Shown: piece by piece, positions 1 through 6,930 of the stretch
How positions within the stretch are numbered: the stretch's first letter is position 1
How the letters are laid out: every line of letters starts with the position of its first letter
Assembly: GCA_025963345.1 (NCBI GenBank)
Contig: JAOPUS010000028.1
Coordinates: 1-13,217, forward strand
DNA length: 13,217 bases
Direction: 5' to 3'
From: Blastococcus sp.
Lineage (GTDB): Bacteria; Actinomycetota; Actinomycetes; Mycobacteriales; Geodermatophilaceae
Made by a program: the position numbers and the translations under genes
Notes under the pieces: model-generated
The model's database searches: none
What the model saw: only the letters and a program-made list of their open reading frames with translations
What the model was told of the DNA's origin: nothing

Positions 1-281
1 CGCTGCTGCGCCGGCACCGGGGTGACGTAGTTGCCGAGCAGCGACGACATCCGCCAGGTCTGGGTGATGTGCCGGTCCAGGCTGTGGCTCTTGTACTGCG
101 TCAGGACGGCGATCTGCCGGATCTCGGCGTTGACGAGGTTGGAGAGCACGAAGTCGATGAGCCGGTAGTTGCCACCGAACGGCACCGCCGGCTTGGCCCG
201 GTCGTCGGTGAGGGGGGCAAGCCGCTTCCCCGCACCGCCCGCCATCACGATGCCGAGTACATGGGGACGTCCGCCGCGCAT
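1..281 (-). CDS. glgC: Glucose-1-phosphate adenylyltransferase, N-terminal part (runs off the window)
   Basis: ADP-glucose pyrophosphorylase makes ADP-glucose from ATP and glucose-1-phosphate, the activated donor for glycogen and maltose-1-phosphate synthesis in the cytoplasm. About 93 residues are visible. From the ATG at 281-279 the protein reads MRGGRPHVLGIVMAGGAGKR, then the nucleotidyltransferase signature (GGAGKRLAPLT, about residues 15-25), AKPAVPFGGNYRLIDFVLSN with its sugar-nucleotide loop, and the family-typical TQYKSHSLDRH segment. The C-terminal half lies beyond position 1. The gene is divergent from glgM with only 72 bp between the start codons, the arrangement also known for mycobacterial glgC/glgM. 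No Shine-Dalgarno is seen ahead of the ATG, but a TANNNT box lies 7 bases upstream, so the message may be leaderless. Family assignment is secure; the 3' end is unknown. Confidence 0.96.
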   Translation of the reverse strand, partial: MRGGRPHVLGIVMAGGAGKRLAPLTDDRAKPAVPFGGNYRLIDFVLSNLVNAEIRQIAVLTQYKSHSLDRHITQTWRMSSLLGNYVTPVPAQQ

Positions 282-288
282 GTTCCGC

Positions 289-294
289 AACGTA
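289..294 (-). promoter_or_regulatory. Putative -10 box of a leaderless glgC promoter
   Basis: On the minus strand TACGTT fits the actinobacterial -10 pattern TANNNT and is followed by 7 bases and then the glgC ATG. Transcription would begin at or next to the start codon. No convincing -35 or Shine-Dalgarno sequence is seen. The placement is observed; the promoter role is inferred. Confidence 0.5.
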
Positions 295-341
295 GCTGGT
301 GGACGGGGCTGCCGCCCGTGCTGAGTGCATGGTTCCGCCCC

Positions 342-347
342 TAGGGT
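342..347 (+). promoter_or_regulatory. Putative -10 box of a leaderless glgM promoter
   Basis: TAGGGT (TANNNT pattern) is followed by exactly six bases, gacgcc, and then the GTG start of glgM at 354. No Shine-Dalgarno lies between them. This is the geometry of a leaderless actinobacterial transcript starting at the G of GTG. It mirrors the box ahead of the divergent glgC. The promoter role is inferred from pattern and spacing. Confidence 0.5.
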
Positions 348-353
348 GACGCC

Positions 354-1541
354 GTGCACATCGGGATCGTGACGCGGGAGTGGCCGCCGGACGTCTACGG
401 CGGCGCGGGAGTTCATGTCGAGCACCTCGTGGCGGCGATGCGGTCGCTACCGGCCGGACCCGATATCGACGTCCACTCGTTCGGTGAGCCGCGGCCCGAC
501 GCCGTCGGCCACGCCGTCCCAGCCACCCTGCAGGGGGCCAACGGCGCGCTGCAGGCGGTGGGTGTGGACGTCGAGATCGCGGCCGCGCTCGGCAACGTCG
601 ACCTGGTCCACTCGCACACCTGGTACGCCAACGCCGCGGGCCTGCTGGCCTCCTTGGTGCACGGGATCCCGCACGTGGTCACGGCGCACTCGCTCGAGCC
701 GCGCCGTCCGTGGAAGGCCGACCAGCTCGGCGGCGGGTACCGGCTCTCGTCGTGGGTCGAACGGACGGCGTACCTGGCCGCGGACGCGGTCATCGCGGTG
801 AGCCACGGGATGCGAAGCGACGTCCTCGACGCCTATCCCGAGCTGGATCCGGCGAAGGTTCATGTCGTCGGCAACGGCGTGGACGCCGAGGCCTACCGGC
901 CGATCGAGGACCCCGAGGTGGTGCGCTCGCTCGGGGTGGACCCCGACCGGCCCTACGCCCTGTTCGTCGGCCGGATCACCCGGCAGAAGGGCGTCATGCA
1001 CCTGCTGCGGGCGGCCGAGCAACTGCCGGAGGAGGTCGGGCTGGTGCTCTGTGCCGGCGCCGCCGACACTCCCGCCGAGCGGCAGCAGGTCGCCGACGCG
1101 GTCGCGGACCTGCAGTCCCGGCGCAACGGCGTCGTCTGGATCGAGGAGATGCTGCCGCGCGAGAAGCTGGTCCCGCTGATCACCGGCGCCACCGTCTTCG
1201 TCGTCCCGTCGGTCTACGAGCCGCTCGGCATCGTCAACCTGGAGGCCGCGGCCTGCGGGACGGCGGTCGTGGCCAGCGACGTGGGAGGCATCCCGGAGGT
1301 GGTCGACGACGGTCGCACCGGCCTCCTGGTGCACTACGACCCCGATGACCCGGCGGCCTTCGAAGCGGGACTCGCCGCCCGGATCGCCGAGCTGGTGGCC
1401 GACCCGGCGCGAGCCGCCGCGATGGGAGCGGCCGGCCGGGAGCGGGTGCTGGCGGAGTTCGGCTGGCCCGCGATCGCCCAGCAAACCGTCGAGGTCTACT
1501 CCGCCGTGCTCGCCGCCCGCGCCGGCCCCGCGCCCCTGTAA
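354..1541 (+). CDS. glgM: Actinobacterial GT4 glycogen synthase / alpha-maltose-1-phosphate synthase
   Basis: A 395-residue retaining glycosyltransferase of family GT4 with two Rossmann-like domains. The N-terminal domain holds the acceptor-side loop YGGAGVHVEHL (about 15-25). The donor domain has FVGRITRQKG (204-213), giving the Arg and Lys that contact ADP-glucose phosphates, and the E-x7-E motif EPLGIVNLE (Glu289 and Glu297). The order and length match actinobacterial GlgA/GlgM. In mycobacteria the enzyme joins ADP-glucose to glucose-1-phosphate to give maltose-1-phosphate, the substrate of GlgE, rather than mainly extending glycogen. The window alone cannot tell the two activities apart, so glgA is an acceptable older name. 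The GTG start is chosen because the family motif MHIGIVTREWPP begins there and a TANNNT box stands six bases ahead. The neighbour glgC supplies its substrate. Confidence 0.9.
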   Translation: MHIGIVTREWPPDVYGGAGVHVEHLVAAMRSLPAGPDIDVHSFGEPRPDAVGHAVPATLQGANGALQAVGVDVEIAAALGNVDLVHSHTWYANAAGLLASLVHGIPHVVTAHSLEPRRPWKADQLGGGYRLSSWVERTAYLAADAVIAVSHGMRSDVLDAYPELDPAKVHVVGNGVDAEAYRPIEDPEVVRSLGVDPDRPYALFVGRITRQKGVMHLLRAAEQLPEEVGLVLCAGAADTPAERQQVADAVADLQSRRNGVVWIEEMLPREKLVPLITGATVFVVPSVYEPLGIVNLEAAACGTAVVASDVGGIPEVVDDGRTGLLVHYDPDDPAAFEAGLAARIAELVADPARAAAMGAAGRERVLAEFGWPAIAQQTVEVYSAVLAARAGPAPL

Positions 1542-1548
1542 CCTTCCT

Positions 1549-1657
1549 GGCGCCGGCCCCCGGGGCCGGTGACGGAGCGGCAGCGAAGTCCGGTGAGATT
1601 CCGGCGCTGTCCCGCAACTGTGACGGCCACCCCGTGGCCTGAGCCAGATCGCCTGCC
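1549..1657 (+). ncRNA. Cobalamin (adenosylcobalamin) riboswitch aptamer
   Basis: Core elements are readable in order. A GC-rich hairpin at 1553-1569 (CCGGCCC/GGGCCGG arms) comes first. The nested helix of the core follows: GCGG 1577-1580 with CCGC 1612-1615, CAGCG 1581-1585 with CGCTG 1605-1609, and CCGG 1590-1593 with CCGG 1601-1604 closing the loop TGAGATT. Next come the conserved CCCGCAACTGTGA (1611-1623), a hairpin GGCCAC/GTGGCC (1625-1639) and a B12-box-like GAGCCAGATCGCCTGCC (1641-1657). It sits directly ahead of a substrate-binding-protein ABC operon, as expected for B12 uptake genes, which it would shut off when cobalamin is plentiful. The 5' boundary is approximate. A TANNNT box (TAACCT, 1539-1544) overlapping the glgM stop could start this RNA near 1551. 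Confidence 0.88.
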
Positions 1658-1730
1658 CCCTGCGTCATGTACCGACCCTCGCGGTAAGGGTTGCGCATGG
1701 AGCCTGGCCAGCTCGTGAGCGATGTCTGCC

Positions 1731-1745
1731 GCCTCTTCTGGAGGC
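1731..1745 (+). promoter_or_regulatory. Hairpin sequestering the btuF ribosome binding site (riboswitch expression platform)
   Basis: GCCTC (1731-1735) and GAGGC (1741-1745) pair perfectly around the loop TTCTG and enclose the Shine-Dalgarno GGAGG (1740-1744), which lies six bases ahead of the GTG at 1751. Hiding this site would block translation, the usual output of actinobacterial cobalamin riboswitches. The pairing is seen directly; the regulatory role is inferred. Confidence 0.5.
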
Positions 1746-1750
1746 TCTCC

Positions 1751-2686
1751 GTGCCCCGCTCCGCCCCGCGGCCGACCCTGGTCGCACTGCTGCTCGCCCT
1801 TCTCCTGGCCCTCGCCGCGTGCGGCGGCCCGGCCACCGACGACTCGGCCGGTGCAGCCGCCTCCGGCGGCGGTCAGTGGCCGGTCACCGTGACCGGCGAC
1901 AACGGCGATCTGACCCTCGACGCGCAGCCCCGGACGATCGTGTCGATGTCGGCCACGGCGACCGAGATGCTCTTCGCGATCGGCGCCGGTGACCAGGTCA
2001 AAGCGGTCGACAGCACCTCGAACTACCCCGAGGGCGTACCGACGACCGACCTCTCGGCCTTCACGCCGAACGCCGAGGCGATCGCCGCCTACGGTCCCGA
2101 CCTCGTGATTCTCAGCGACGACATGAACGGCATCGTCGACGCCCTGGCCGCGCTCGAGGAGCCGACCCTGCTGCTCGGCGGCGCGGCCGCCCTCGACAAC
2201 AGCTACGCCCAGCTCCAGGCCCTCGGCGACGCGACCGGCCACGCCGACGAGGCGGCCGGCGTCATCTCCGACATGCAGGACCGGATCAAGGCCGCGGTCG
2301 CCTCGGTGCCCGACGGCGTCGCGGGCATGCGGGTCTACCACGAGCTCGACCCGAGCTATTACTCCGCGGGCAGCAGCACGTTCATCGGCGGCATCTACTC
2401 GCTCTTCGGCCTGAAGAACATCGCCGACGGCGCTGCCGACCCCGCAGGTGGCTACCCGCAGCTGTCCGCCGAGTACATCGTCGGCCAGGCGCCGGATCTG
2501 ATCGTGCTCGCCGACACCGTCTGCTGCGACCAGTCGGCGGAGGCGCTGACCCAGCGCCCGGCGTTCGACACGGTGCCGGCGGTCCAGGACGGGCGGGTAC
2601 TCGCCGCGGACGACGACATCGCCTCTCGCTGGGGGCCGCGCGTCGCCGACTTCACCGAGCAGCTCGCCGACGTGCTGCAGGGCTGA
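1751..2686 (+). CDS. btuF: Cobalamin ABC transporter substrate-binding lipoprotein
   Basis: A 311-residue class III periplasmic-type binding protein (PF01497 style) that should capture B12 or a related corrinoid outside the membrane and deliver it to BtuCD. The N-terminus is a lipoprotein signal: basic start, hydrophobic run and lipobox LAAC, with Cys24 as the lipidated residue. The mature part carries the family features TIVSMSATATEMLFAIGAGD, a central helix, and YIVGQAPDLIVLAD in the second lobe. I chose GTG 1751 over the in-frame TTG 1691 and ATG 1697 because it gives a clean signal peptide and has GGAGG six bases upstream. It is first of three genes behind the cobalamin riboswitch, which is the main reason for naming the ligand B12; on sequence alone a heme or siderophore ligand would be possible. 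Confidence 0.85.
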   Translation: MPRSAPRPTLVALLLALLLALAACGGPATDDSAGAAASGGGQWPVTVTGDNGDLTLDAQPRTIVSMSATATEMLFAIGAGDQVKAVDSTSNYPEGVPTTDLSAFTPNAEAIAAYGPDLVILSDDMNGIVDALAALEEPTLLLGGAAALDNSYAQLQALGDATGHADEAAGVISDMQDRIKAAVASVPDGVAGMRVYHELDPSYYSAGSSTFIGGIYSLFGLKNIADGAADPAGGYPQLSAEYIVGQAPDLIVLADTVCCDQSAEALTQRPAFDTVPAVQDGRVLAADDDIASRWGPRVADFTEQLADVLQG

Positions 2687-2715
2687 GGGACGGCTCTTTC
2701 GATGACGGCTCCGGG

Positions 2716-3801
2716 ATGACGGCGACGGCGGGGCACACCCGCTCGGAGACGGACCAGGCGGCGCCACGGCGGCGCCGGCCCGGCCTGGTGGTGGCCGGAG
2801 CCGGCCTCGCCCTGGTCGCGGCGCTCCTGGCCGGTGTCTGGGTGGGTGCGCTCCCGCTTCCGCCCGGTGCCGTCGTCGTCACCCTGCTGGACCGGTTGCT
2901 GGACCCGTTCGGGCTGCACCTGTCCGGCGGGCTGGACGGCACGCACGAGGCGGTCCTGCTGCAGCTCCGGCTGCCGCGGGTGCTGCTCGCCGCCCTGGTC
3001 GGCGCCGGGCTGGCCGTGTCCGGCGCGGCCTACCAGGGGGTCTTCCGCAACCCGCTCGCCGACCCGTACCTGCTCGGCGCCGCCGCCGGCGCCGGGCTGG
3101 GCGCGACGCTGGTCATCGCCTACGCGCCGTCGCAGACGCTGGGGCCGTTCGGGATCGTGCCGCTCGCCGCCTTCGTCGGTGCGCTGGTCGGCGTCGGCTG
3201 TGCGCTCGCCCTGGGCACGGCGGCGGGCGGCTCGCACACCGCGACCCTGCTGCTGGCCGGGGTCGCGGTCGCTGCCTTCCTGGCCGCCGCGCAGACGCTG
3301 GTCCAGCAGCAGAACACCGAGGACCTCCGCGAGGTCTACGGCTGGCTGCTCGGCCAGCTCGGCCGCGCGCAGTGGTCCGACGTCGTTCTCGTGCTGCCCT
3401 ACCTCGCCCCGGCCTGCCTCGTGCTGCTCTTCTGCGGCCGCGCGCTGGACGTGCTCGCCGTCGGGGACGACGAGGCGAGCGCCCTCGGCGTGCACCCCGG
3501 CCGGCTGCGGCTGCTGGTCATCCTCGCCGCGTCGATGGCCACCGCGTCGGCCGTGGCGGTCAGCGGTCTCATCGGCTTCGTGGGCCTGGTGGTCCCCCAC
3601 ATCGCGCGCCGGCTGGTGGGCGGCTCGCACTCCCGGGTGCTGCCGGTCTCGCTGCTCGTGGGTGCCGGCTTCCTGGTGCTCGCCGATCTGATCGCCCGGG
3701 TCGTCCTGGCCCCCGCGGAACTCCCGATCGGCGTGGTGACCGCCTTCGTCGGCGCACCGTTCTTCGCCGGTCTGCTCTGGGTCGGGGCGCGGCGCCGGTG
3801 A
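2716..3801 (+). CDS. btuC: Cobalamin ABC transporter permease (FecCD/BtuC family)
   Basis: A 361-residue membrane permease with about ten hydrophobic segments, the length normal for BtuC/FecCD proteins. It carries the family segments AAYQGVFRNPLADPYLLG (104-121), DDEASALGVHPGRLR (251-265), GLIGFVGLVVPHIARR (284-299), which includes the loop that couples to the ATPase, and PIGVVTAFVGAPFF (337-350). It would form the translocation path for the substrate carried by BtuF. The ATG at 2716 follows the btuF stop by 29 bases and has only a weak ribosome binding site. An ATG 14 bases earlier opens a five-codon frame whose TGA overlaps this start. Its last bases overlap the btuD start as GTGA, showing a coupled operon under the upstream riboswitch. 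Confidence 0.9.
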   Translation: MTATAGHTRSETDQAAPRRRRPGLVVAGAGLALVAALLAGVWVGALPLPPGAVVVTLLDRLLDPFGLHLSGGLDGTHEAVLLQLRLPRVLLAALVGAGLAVSGAAYQGVFRNPLADPYLLGAAAGAGLGATLVIAYAPSQTLGPFGIVPLAAFVGALVGVGCALALGTAAGGSHTATLLLAGVAVAAFLAAAQTLVQQQNTEDLREVYGWLLGQLGRAQWSDVVLVLPYLAPACLVLLFCGRALDVLAVGDDEASALGVHPGRLRLLVILAASMATASAVAVSGLIGFVGLVVPHIARRLVGGSHSRVLPVSLLVGAGFLVLADLIARVVLAPAELPIGVVTAFVGAPFFAGLLWVGARRR

Positions 3802-4607
3802 ACGACACAACCGCGCAGGCCCCTCCCGGCGGAGCGCGGGTCGAGGTCGTCGGGCTCTCCGCGAGCTACGGCCGCACCCGGGTGCTGGAGTCGGTCCGGC
3901 TGACCGTGGAGCCGGGGGGCTGGCTGGCGATCATCGGCCCCAACGGCTCGGGGAAGTCGACGCTGCTGCGGTCGATCCTCGGCTTCCACCCGCACCAGGG
4001 GCTGGTCCGGATCGACGGGGTGCCGACCACCGGCATGCCGCGCCGCGACCGTGCCCGGTACCTCGCCTACGCGCCGCAGACTCCTGTCCTCCCCGAGGGC
4101 GTCACGACCCGCGACTACGTGACCCTCGGCCGCACCCCCCACCGGCCGCTGCTGTCCGCCCCCCGCGGCGTGGACCGGCAGGTCGTGGCCGACGTCATGG
4201 ACCGCCTGGGTCTCCGCCCGCTCGCCGAGCGGCCGCTGGCCACGCTCTCCGGCGGGGAGCAGCAGCGGGCCGTGCTGGCGCGGGCGCTCGCCCAGCAGCC
4301 CCGGGTGCTCCTGCTCGACGAGCCGACGGCGTCCCTGGACCTCGGGCACGCCCAGCAGGTGCTGGACCTGGTCGACCGGCTCCGCCGGCAGGACGGCCTC
4401 ACCGTGCTGAGCACGCTGCACGACCTCACCCTGGCCGGCCAGTACGCCGACCGGCTGGCGCTGCTGTCGGAGGGCCGGGTCGTCGCCGAGGGGGCGCCCG
4501 CCGAGGTGCTCACACCGGCGGCGCTGCACACCCACTACGGCGCGCGGGCCGAGGTGGTCGCCGGCCCCCACGGCCCGGCGGTGCTGCCGGTACGCGCTGC
4601 GGACTGA
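3798..4607 (+). CDS. btuD: Cobalamin ABC transporter ATP-binding protein
   Basis: A 269-residue ABC ATPase that powers the BtuC permease. Walker A is GPNGSGKST (residues 47-55), followed by the Q-loop YAPQ, the signature LSGGEQQR, Walker B VLLLDEP, the D-loop ASLD and the switch His in STLHD. A short C-terminal tail (THYGARAEVVAGPHG) is typical of the FepC/BtuD group. The GTG start at 3798 overlaps the btuC stop in a GTGA tetranucleotide, so translation is probably coupled. A longer reading upstream in this frame runs through btuC in a shadow frame and is not used. It ends 16 bases before the convergent pxpC gene; no strong terminator is visible between them. Confidence 0.9.
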   Translation: MNDTTAQAPPGGARVEVVGLSASYGRTRVLESVRLTVEPGGWLAIIGPNGSGKSTLLRSILGFHPHQGLVRIDGVPTTGMPRRDRARYLAYAPQTPVLPEGVTTRDYVTLGRTPHRPLLSAPRGVDRQVVADVMDRLGLRPLAERPLATLSGGEQQRAVLARALAQQPRVLLLDEPTASLDLGHAQQVLDLVDRLRRQDGLTVLSTLHDLTLAGQYADRLALLSEGRVVAEGAPAEVLTPAALHTHYGARAEVVAGPHGPAVLPVRAAD

Positions 4608-4623
4608 TTCACAGCGGGCCTGA

Positions 4624-5475
4624 TCAGGGCAGCGAACGGAAGGACAGCGAGTCCCCGGGGCGCAGCTGGGCCGCGGCCGGTAGGTCCGCCGTCGTCACGA
4701 CGGCGAGGACCGGGTAGCCGCCGGTGACCGGGTGATCGGCAAGGAACAGCACCGGGGCTCCGTCGGGCGGCACCTGCAGCGCCCCGGGCACCAGCCCCTC
4801 GCTGGGGAGCTCGTCCTGACGTGCCCGGGTCAGCTGCGGGCCGGCCAGCCGGAGCCCGACCCGGTTGCTGTCCGCGGTGACCGTCCACTCCTGCGTCGTC
4901 AGCGCCGTCCAGGCCTCCGGGTCCAGCCACTCCCGGCGGGGGCCGGGCAGCACCCGCAGGACCGGTCCGGACGACAGCGGGCGCACTGGTGCGACGTCGA
5001 CGAACGGTTCCTCCCCGTGCAGGACGCCGACCGGCAGCCGGTCCCCCGGCGCCAGCGGCGCGGGCCCCAACCCGGAGAGGGTGTCGGTGCTGCGTGAGCC
5101 GAGCACCGGGGGGACGTCGATGCCGCCCCGGACCGCGAGGTAGGTACGCAGCCCCACCGGGGGCACCCCGAGGGCCAGCACCGCGCCGGGCGCGAGCGTC
5201 AGCGGTGCGTCGAACGGTGCGGCCCGTCCGTCCACCGTCACCGGCGCCGGGGCCCCGGTGACCGCAACGAGCACGGTCCGCTCGGCACGCACCCGCAGCC
5301 CCCCGGCGGTTCCCTCGAGAACGGCTGCCGCGGGGTCGTTGCCCACCAGCCGGTTCGCCAGGCCGGCGGACGCGGCATCAGCGGCGCCCGACCGCGGCAC
5401 CCCGATGGCCGCGAAGCCGCTTCGCCCGAGGTCCTGGACGGTGGTCAGCGGCCCCGCGGCGAGGACGGTGAGCAC
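4624..5475 (-). CDS. pxpC: 5-oxoprolinase subunit C (biotin-dependent carboxyltransferase-like, KipA/PxpC)
   Basis: A 283-residue protein of the CT_A_B family (PF02626 type). With PxpA and PxpB it forms the prokaryotic ATP-dependent 5-oxoprolinase, which opens 5-oxoproline (pyroglutamate) to glutamate. Visible family features are GPLTTVQDLGRSG near the N-terminus (about 8-20), VPRSGAADAASAGLANRLVGN (26-46), RTYLAVRGGIDVPPVLGSRS in the middle, and LFLADHPVTGGYPVLAVV near the C-terminus. The GTG start follows the pxpB TGA with no spacing (TGAGTG), so the two subunits are co-translated. This is also the homologue of KipA, which pairs with KipI in Bacillus; the presence of pxpA nearby favours the oxoprolinase role. 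Confidence 0.92.
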   Translation of the reverse strand: MLTVLAAGPLTTVQDLGRSGFAAIGVPRSGAADAASAGLANRLVGNDPAAAVLEGTAGGLRVRAERTVLVAVTGAPAPVTVDGRAAPFDAPLTLAPGAVLALGVPPVGLRTYLAVRGGIDVPPVLGSRSTDTLSGLGPAPLAPGDRLPVGVLHGEEPFVDVAPVRPLSSGPVLRVLPGPRREWLDPEAWTALTTQEWTVTADSNRVGLRLAGPQLTRARQDELPSEGLVPGALQVPPDGAPVLFLADHPVTGGYPVLAVVTTADLPAAAQLRPGDSLSFRSLP

Positions 5476-6108
5476 TCAGCCCACGTCCCGGAAGCGCACC
5501 GATGTGCCGGGCGAGAGCAGGGCCGGCGGGTCGCGGTCGGCGTCGAACAGGACCGCCTCGGTGCGGCCGACCAGCTGCCAGCCGCCCGGGGAGGCCTGCG
5601 GGTAGACACCGGCGAACGGGCCGGCCAGGGCGACCGACCCGGCCGGCACCCGGGTGCGCGGGGTGGCCCGGCGCGGGAGGTGGAGGTCGTCGGGCAGGCC
5701 GCTGAGGTAGCCGAAGCCGGGCGCGAACCCACCGAAGGCGACCGTCAGCTCCACGGTGGTCAGTTCCGCGACCACGGCGCGCACGCTGCGGCCGGTCAGC
5801 TCCGCGACCTCGGCGAGGTCGACACCGTCGAAGACCACGGGCAGCTCCACCGTCGCGGCGGCGGTGCCGCTGGCCGGCGCCTGCGGAACCAGCCGGCGCA
5901 ACGTGGCCACGTCGAGGTCCGAGGGGGCCCGGTCCAGGACGACGAGCACCGTGCGGGCGGCCGGGACCAGGTCGCGCTGGCCGGGTAGCGGCGAGCGCTC
6001 CAGCGCCGTGCGGACGGCTGCGACGGCGGGCAGATCGGCCACCTCGACCAGCAGGGCGCGGTCGCCGTAGAGATGCACCCGGAACCCCGATGCCGCGTTC
6101 CGGTTCAC
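5476..6108 (-). CDS. pxpB: 5-oxoprolinase subunit B (KipI/PxpB family)
   Basis: About 210 residues, the allophanate hydrolase subunit 1-like partner of PxpC. The N-terminal part has YGDRALLVEV; the C-terminal cyclophilin-like part has FGGFAPGFGYLSGLP, PRRATPRTRVPAGSVALAG and YPQASPGGWQLVGRT, all hallmark motifs. The start is uncertain. GTG 6108 is preferred since it leaves a short lead before the conserved YGDRALL and follows the box GATCATGGGGGA directly; GTG 6078 would start even closer to the motif, and the frame stays open to 6225 without family-like sequence. The stop touches the pxpC start. The gene is divergent from the GAF-ANTAR gene, whose start is preceded by the same ten-base box. 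Confidence 0.88.
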   Translation of the reverse strand: MNRNAASGFRVHLYGDRALLVEVADLPAVAAVRTALERSPLPGQRDLVPAARTVLVVLDRAPSDLDVATLRRLVPQAPASGTAAATVELPVVFDGVDLAEVAELTGRSVRAVVAELTTVELTVAFGGFAPGFGYLSGLPDDLHLPRRATPRTRVPAGSVALAGPFAGVYPQASPGGWQLVGRTEAVLFDADRDPPALLSPGTSVRFRDVG

Positions 6109-6110
6109 TC

Positions 6111-6193
6111 CCCCATGATCGGCGTCCCCCCGCCGGTCTGACCAGCGGGTCCCGGCGAGCATGCGGACGGCGTCGCGCAGCCTGATCATGGGG
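6111..6193. promoter_or_regulatory. Divergent control region with a perfect 10-bp inverted repeat
   Basis: CCCCATGATC (6111-6120) and GATCATGGGG (6184-6193) are perfect inverse copies 63 bp apart. Read toward each gene, the same box GATCATGGGG stands immediately ahead of both starts: GA then GTG for pxpB, T then GTG for the GAF-ANTAR gene. GATCAT could act as a -10 element of leaderless messages (NANNNT, 5-6 bases to the start), or the boxes could be half-sites for a regulator. The repeat is observed; either function is inferred. Neither gene has a properly spaced Shine-Dalgarno. Confidence 0.45.
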
Positions 6194-6194
6194 T

Positions 6195-6920
6195 GTGACC
6201 ATCGCCAGGCGCTTCGAGGCCGCATTCGATGAGATCACCGATCCCGACCTCATCGGACCCGAACTGCTGCCCGTCCGGCTGGCCCGGGCGTGCGCCCGGA
6301 CCCTGGGCGTGGACGACGCCGGTCTCAGCCTCGTCGATGCCGCCCAGCAGTTGGTGCCGTTGGGCGCCAGCTCCGAGGTTGCCGAGGTCGCCGAACGGTT
6401 GCAGTTCACCGTCGGCTCCGGTCCGTGCATGACCGCCCAGGAGGCCCGGCAGCCAGTGTTCGCCGTCGAGGACGACCTGCGGCGGCGGTGGCCGGTCTTC
6501 ACCGAGCTGCTCGTCGGGTCCACCCCGTTCCGGGCCGTCGTCGCCCTGCCACTGCAGCCCGCTCTGGCCGGTGCCGGCGCGATCGACCTCTACTTCCGGA
6601 GCTCGGCCGAGGTGCTCGATCTCGACGTGTTCGATGCCCTGGCCGTGGGCGAGCTGGTGACCTCTTCTCTCAGCGACGCCGCCGTGTGGTCGGTCTGGTC
6701 CCCGGCTGAAGGCCCCGAGTGGCTGCAAGGACCGACGCCGCAGCGGCGGGCCGCCGTCTGGGAGGCGATGGGCAAGCTGAGCGTTGATCTCGAGGTGCGC
6801 GCCGCGGCTGCGCTGGCTCTGCTCCGGGCCTACGCGTATGGGGCCGGCCGGACGGTGGACGACGTCGCCGGCGAGCTGCTCGCGGGACACCTGCGCGCGG
6901 CGGACCTGCAGGGGGGCTGA
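6195..6920 (+). CDS. GAF-ANTAR domain regulator (putative RNA-binding antiterminator)
   Basis: A 241-residue soluble protein. Residues about 20-160 form a GAF sensor domain (LARACARTLGVDDAGLSL, FTVGSGPCMTA, PFRAVVALPL). Residues about 183-235 match an ANTAR domain: three predicted helices, with EAMGKLSVDLEVRAAAALALLRAYA and RTVDDVAGELLAGHL in place of the usual helix pattern ending in a conserved VA. ANTAR proteins bind tandem stem-loops in nascent RNA and prevent termination; there is no receiver domain here, so the GAF domain would take the signal. The GTG start lies between the two halves of a broken oxoprolinase cluster, divergent from pxpB and convergent with pxpA (10 bases between stops). 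This makes control of pxp genes a natural hypothesis. The signal is unknown. Confidence 0.8.
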   Translation: MTIARRFEAAFDEITDPDLIGPELLPVRLARACARTLGVDDAGLSLVDAAQQLVPLGASSEVAEVAERLQFTVGSGPCMTAQEARQPVFAVEDDLRRRWPVFTELLVGSTPFRAVVALPLQPALAGAGAIDLYFRSSAEVLDLDVFDALAVGELVTSSLSDAAVWSVWSPAEGPEWLQGPTPQRRAAVWEAMGKLSVDLEVRAAAALALLRAYAYGAGRTVDDVAGELLAGHLRAADLQGG

Positions 6921-6930
6921 CCCGTCGGGT

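Noticed and set aside
69..344. 91-codon plus-strand frame opposite glgC
   Set aside because: The minus strand encodes the conserved GlgC N-terminus; the plus frame has no recognisable features.
447..1484. 345-codon frame antisense to glgM
   Set aside because: Low-complexity Arg/Gly/Asp/His/Val composition without motifs, while glgM shows a full GT4 enzyme on the other strand.
1553..1569. GC-rich hairpin after glgM as an intrinsic terminator
   Set aside because: No T-tract follows, and it fits better as the first stem of the cobalamin aptamer.
1691..1750. Upstream in-frame TTG/ATG starts for btuF
   Set aside because: They add a stretch that spoils the lipoprotein signal and lack a good ribosome binding site, whereas GTG 1751 has GGAGG six bases ahead.
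1496..2767. 423-codon minus-strand frame spanning the riboswitch and btuF
   Set aside because: It crosses the riboswitch and an intergenic gap, and has shadow-like composition and no family signature.
2452..3810. Long 452-codon minus-strand frame antisense to btuF/btuC
   Set aside because: Its product is rich in Arg, Gln, Gly, Glu and His with no recognisable domain, typical of a shadow frame opposite a high-GC gene; btuC is clearly the real gene.
4619..4628. Palindrome CCTGATCAGG between convergent btuD and pxpC as a terminator
   Set aside because: Too short for a stable hairpin loop and without a T-run on either side; it overlaps the pxpC stop codon.
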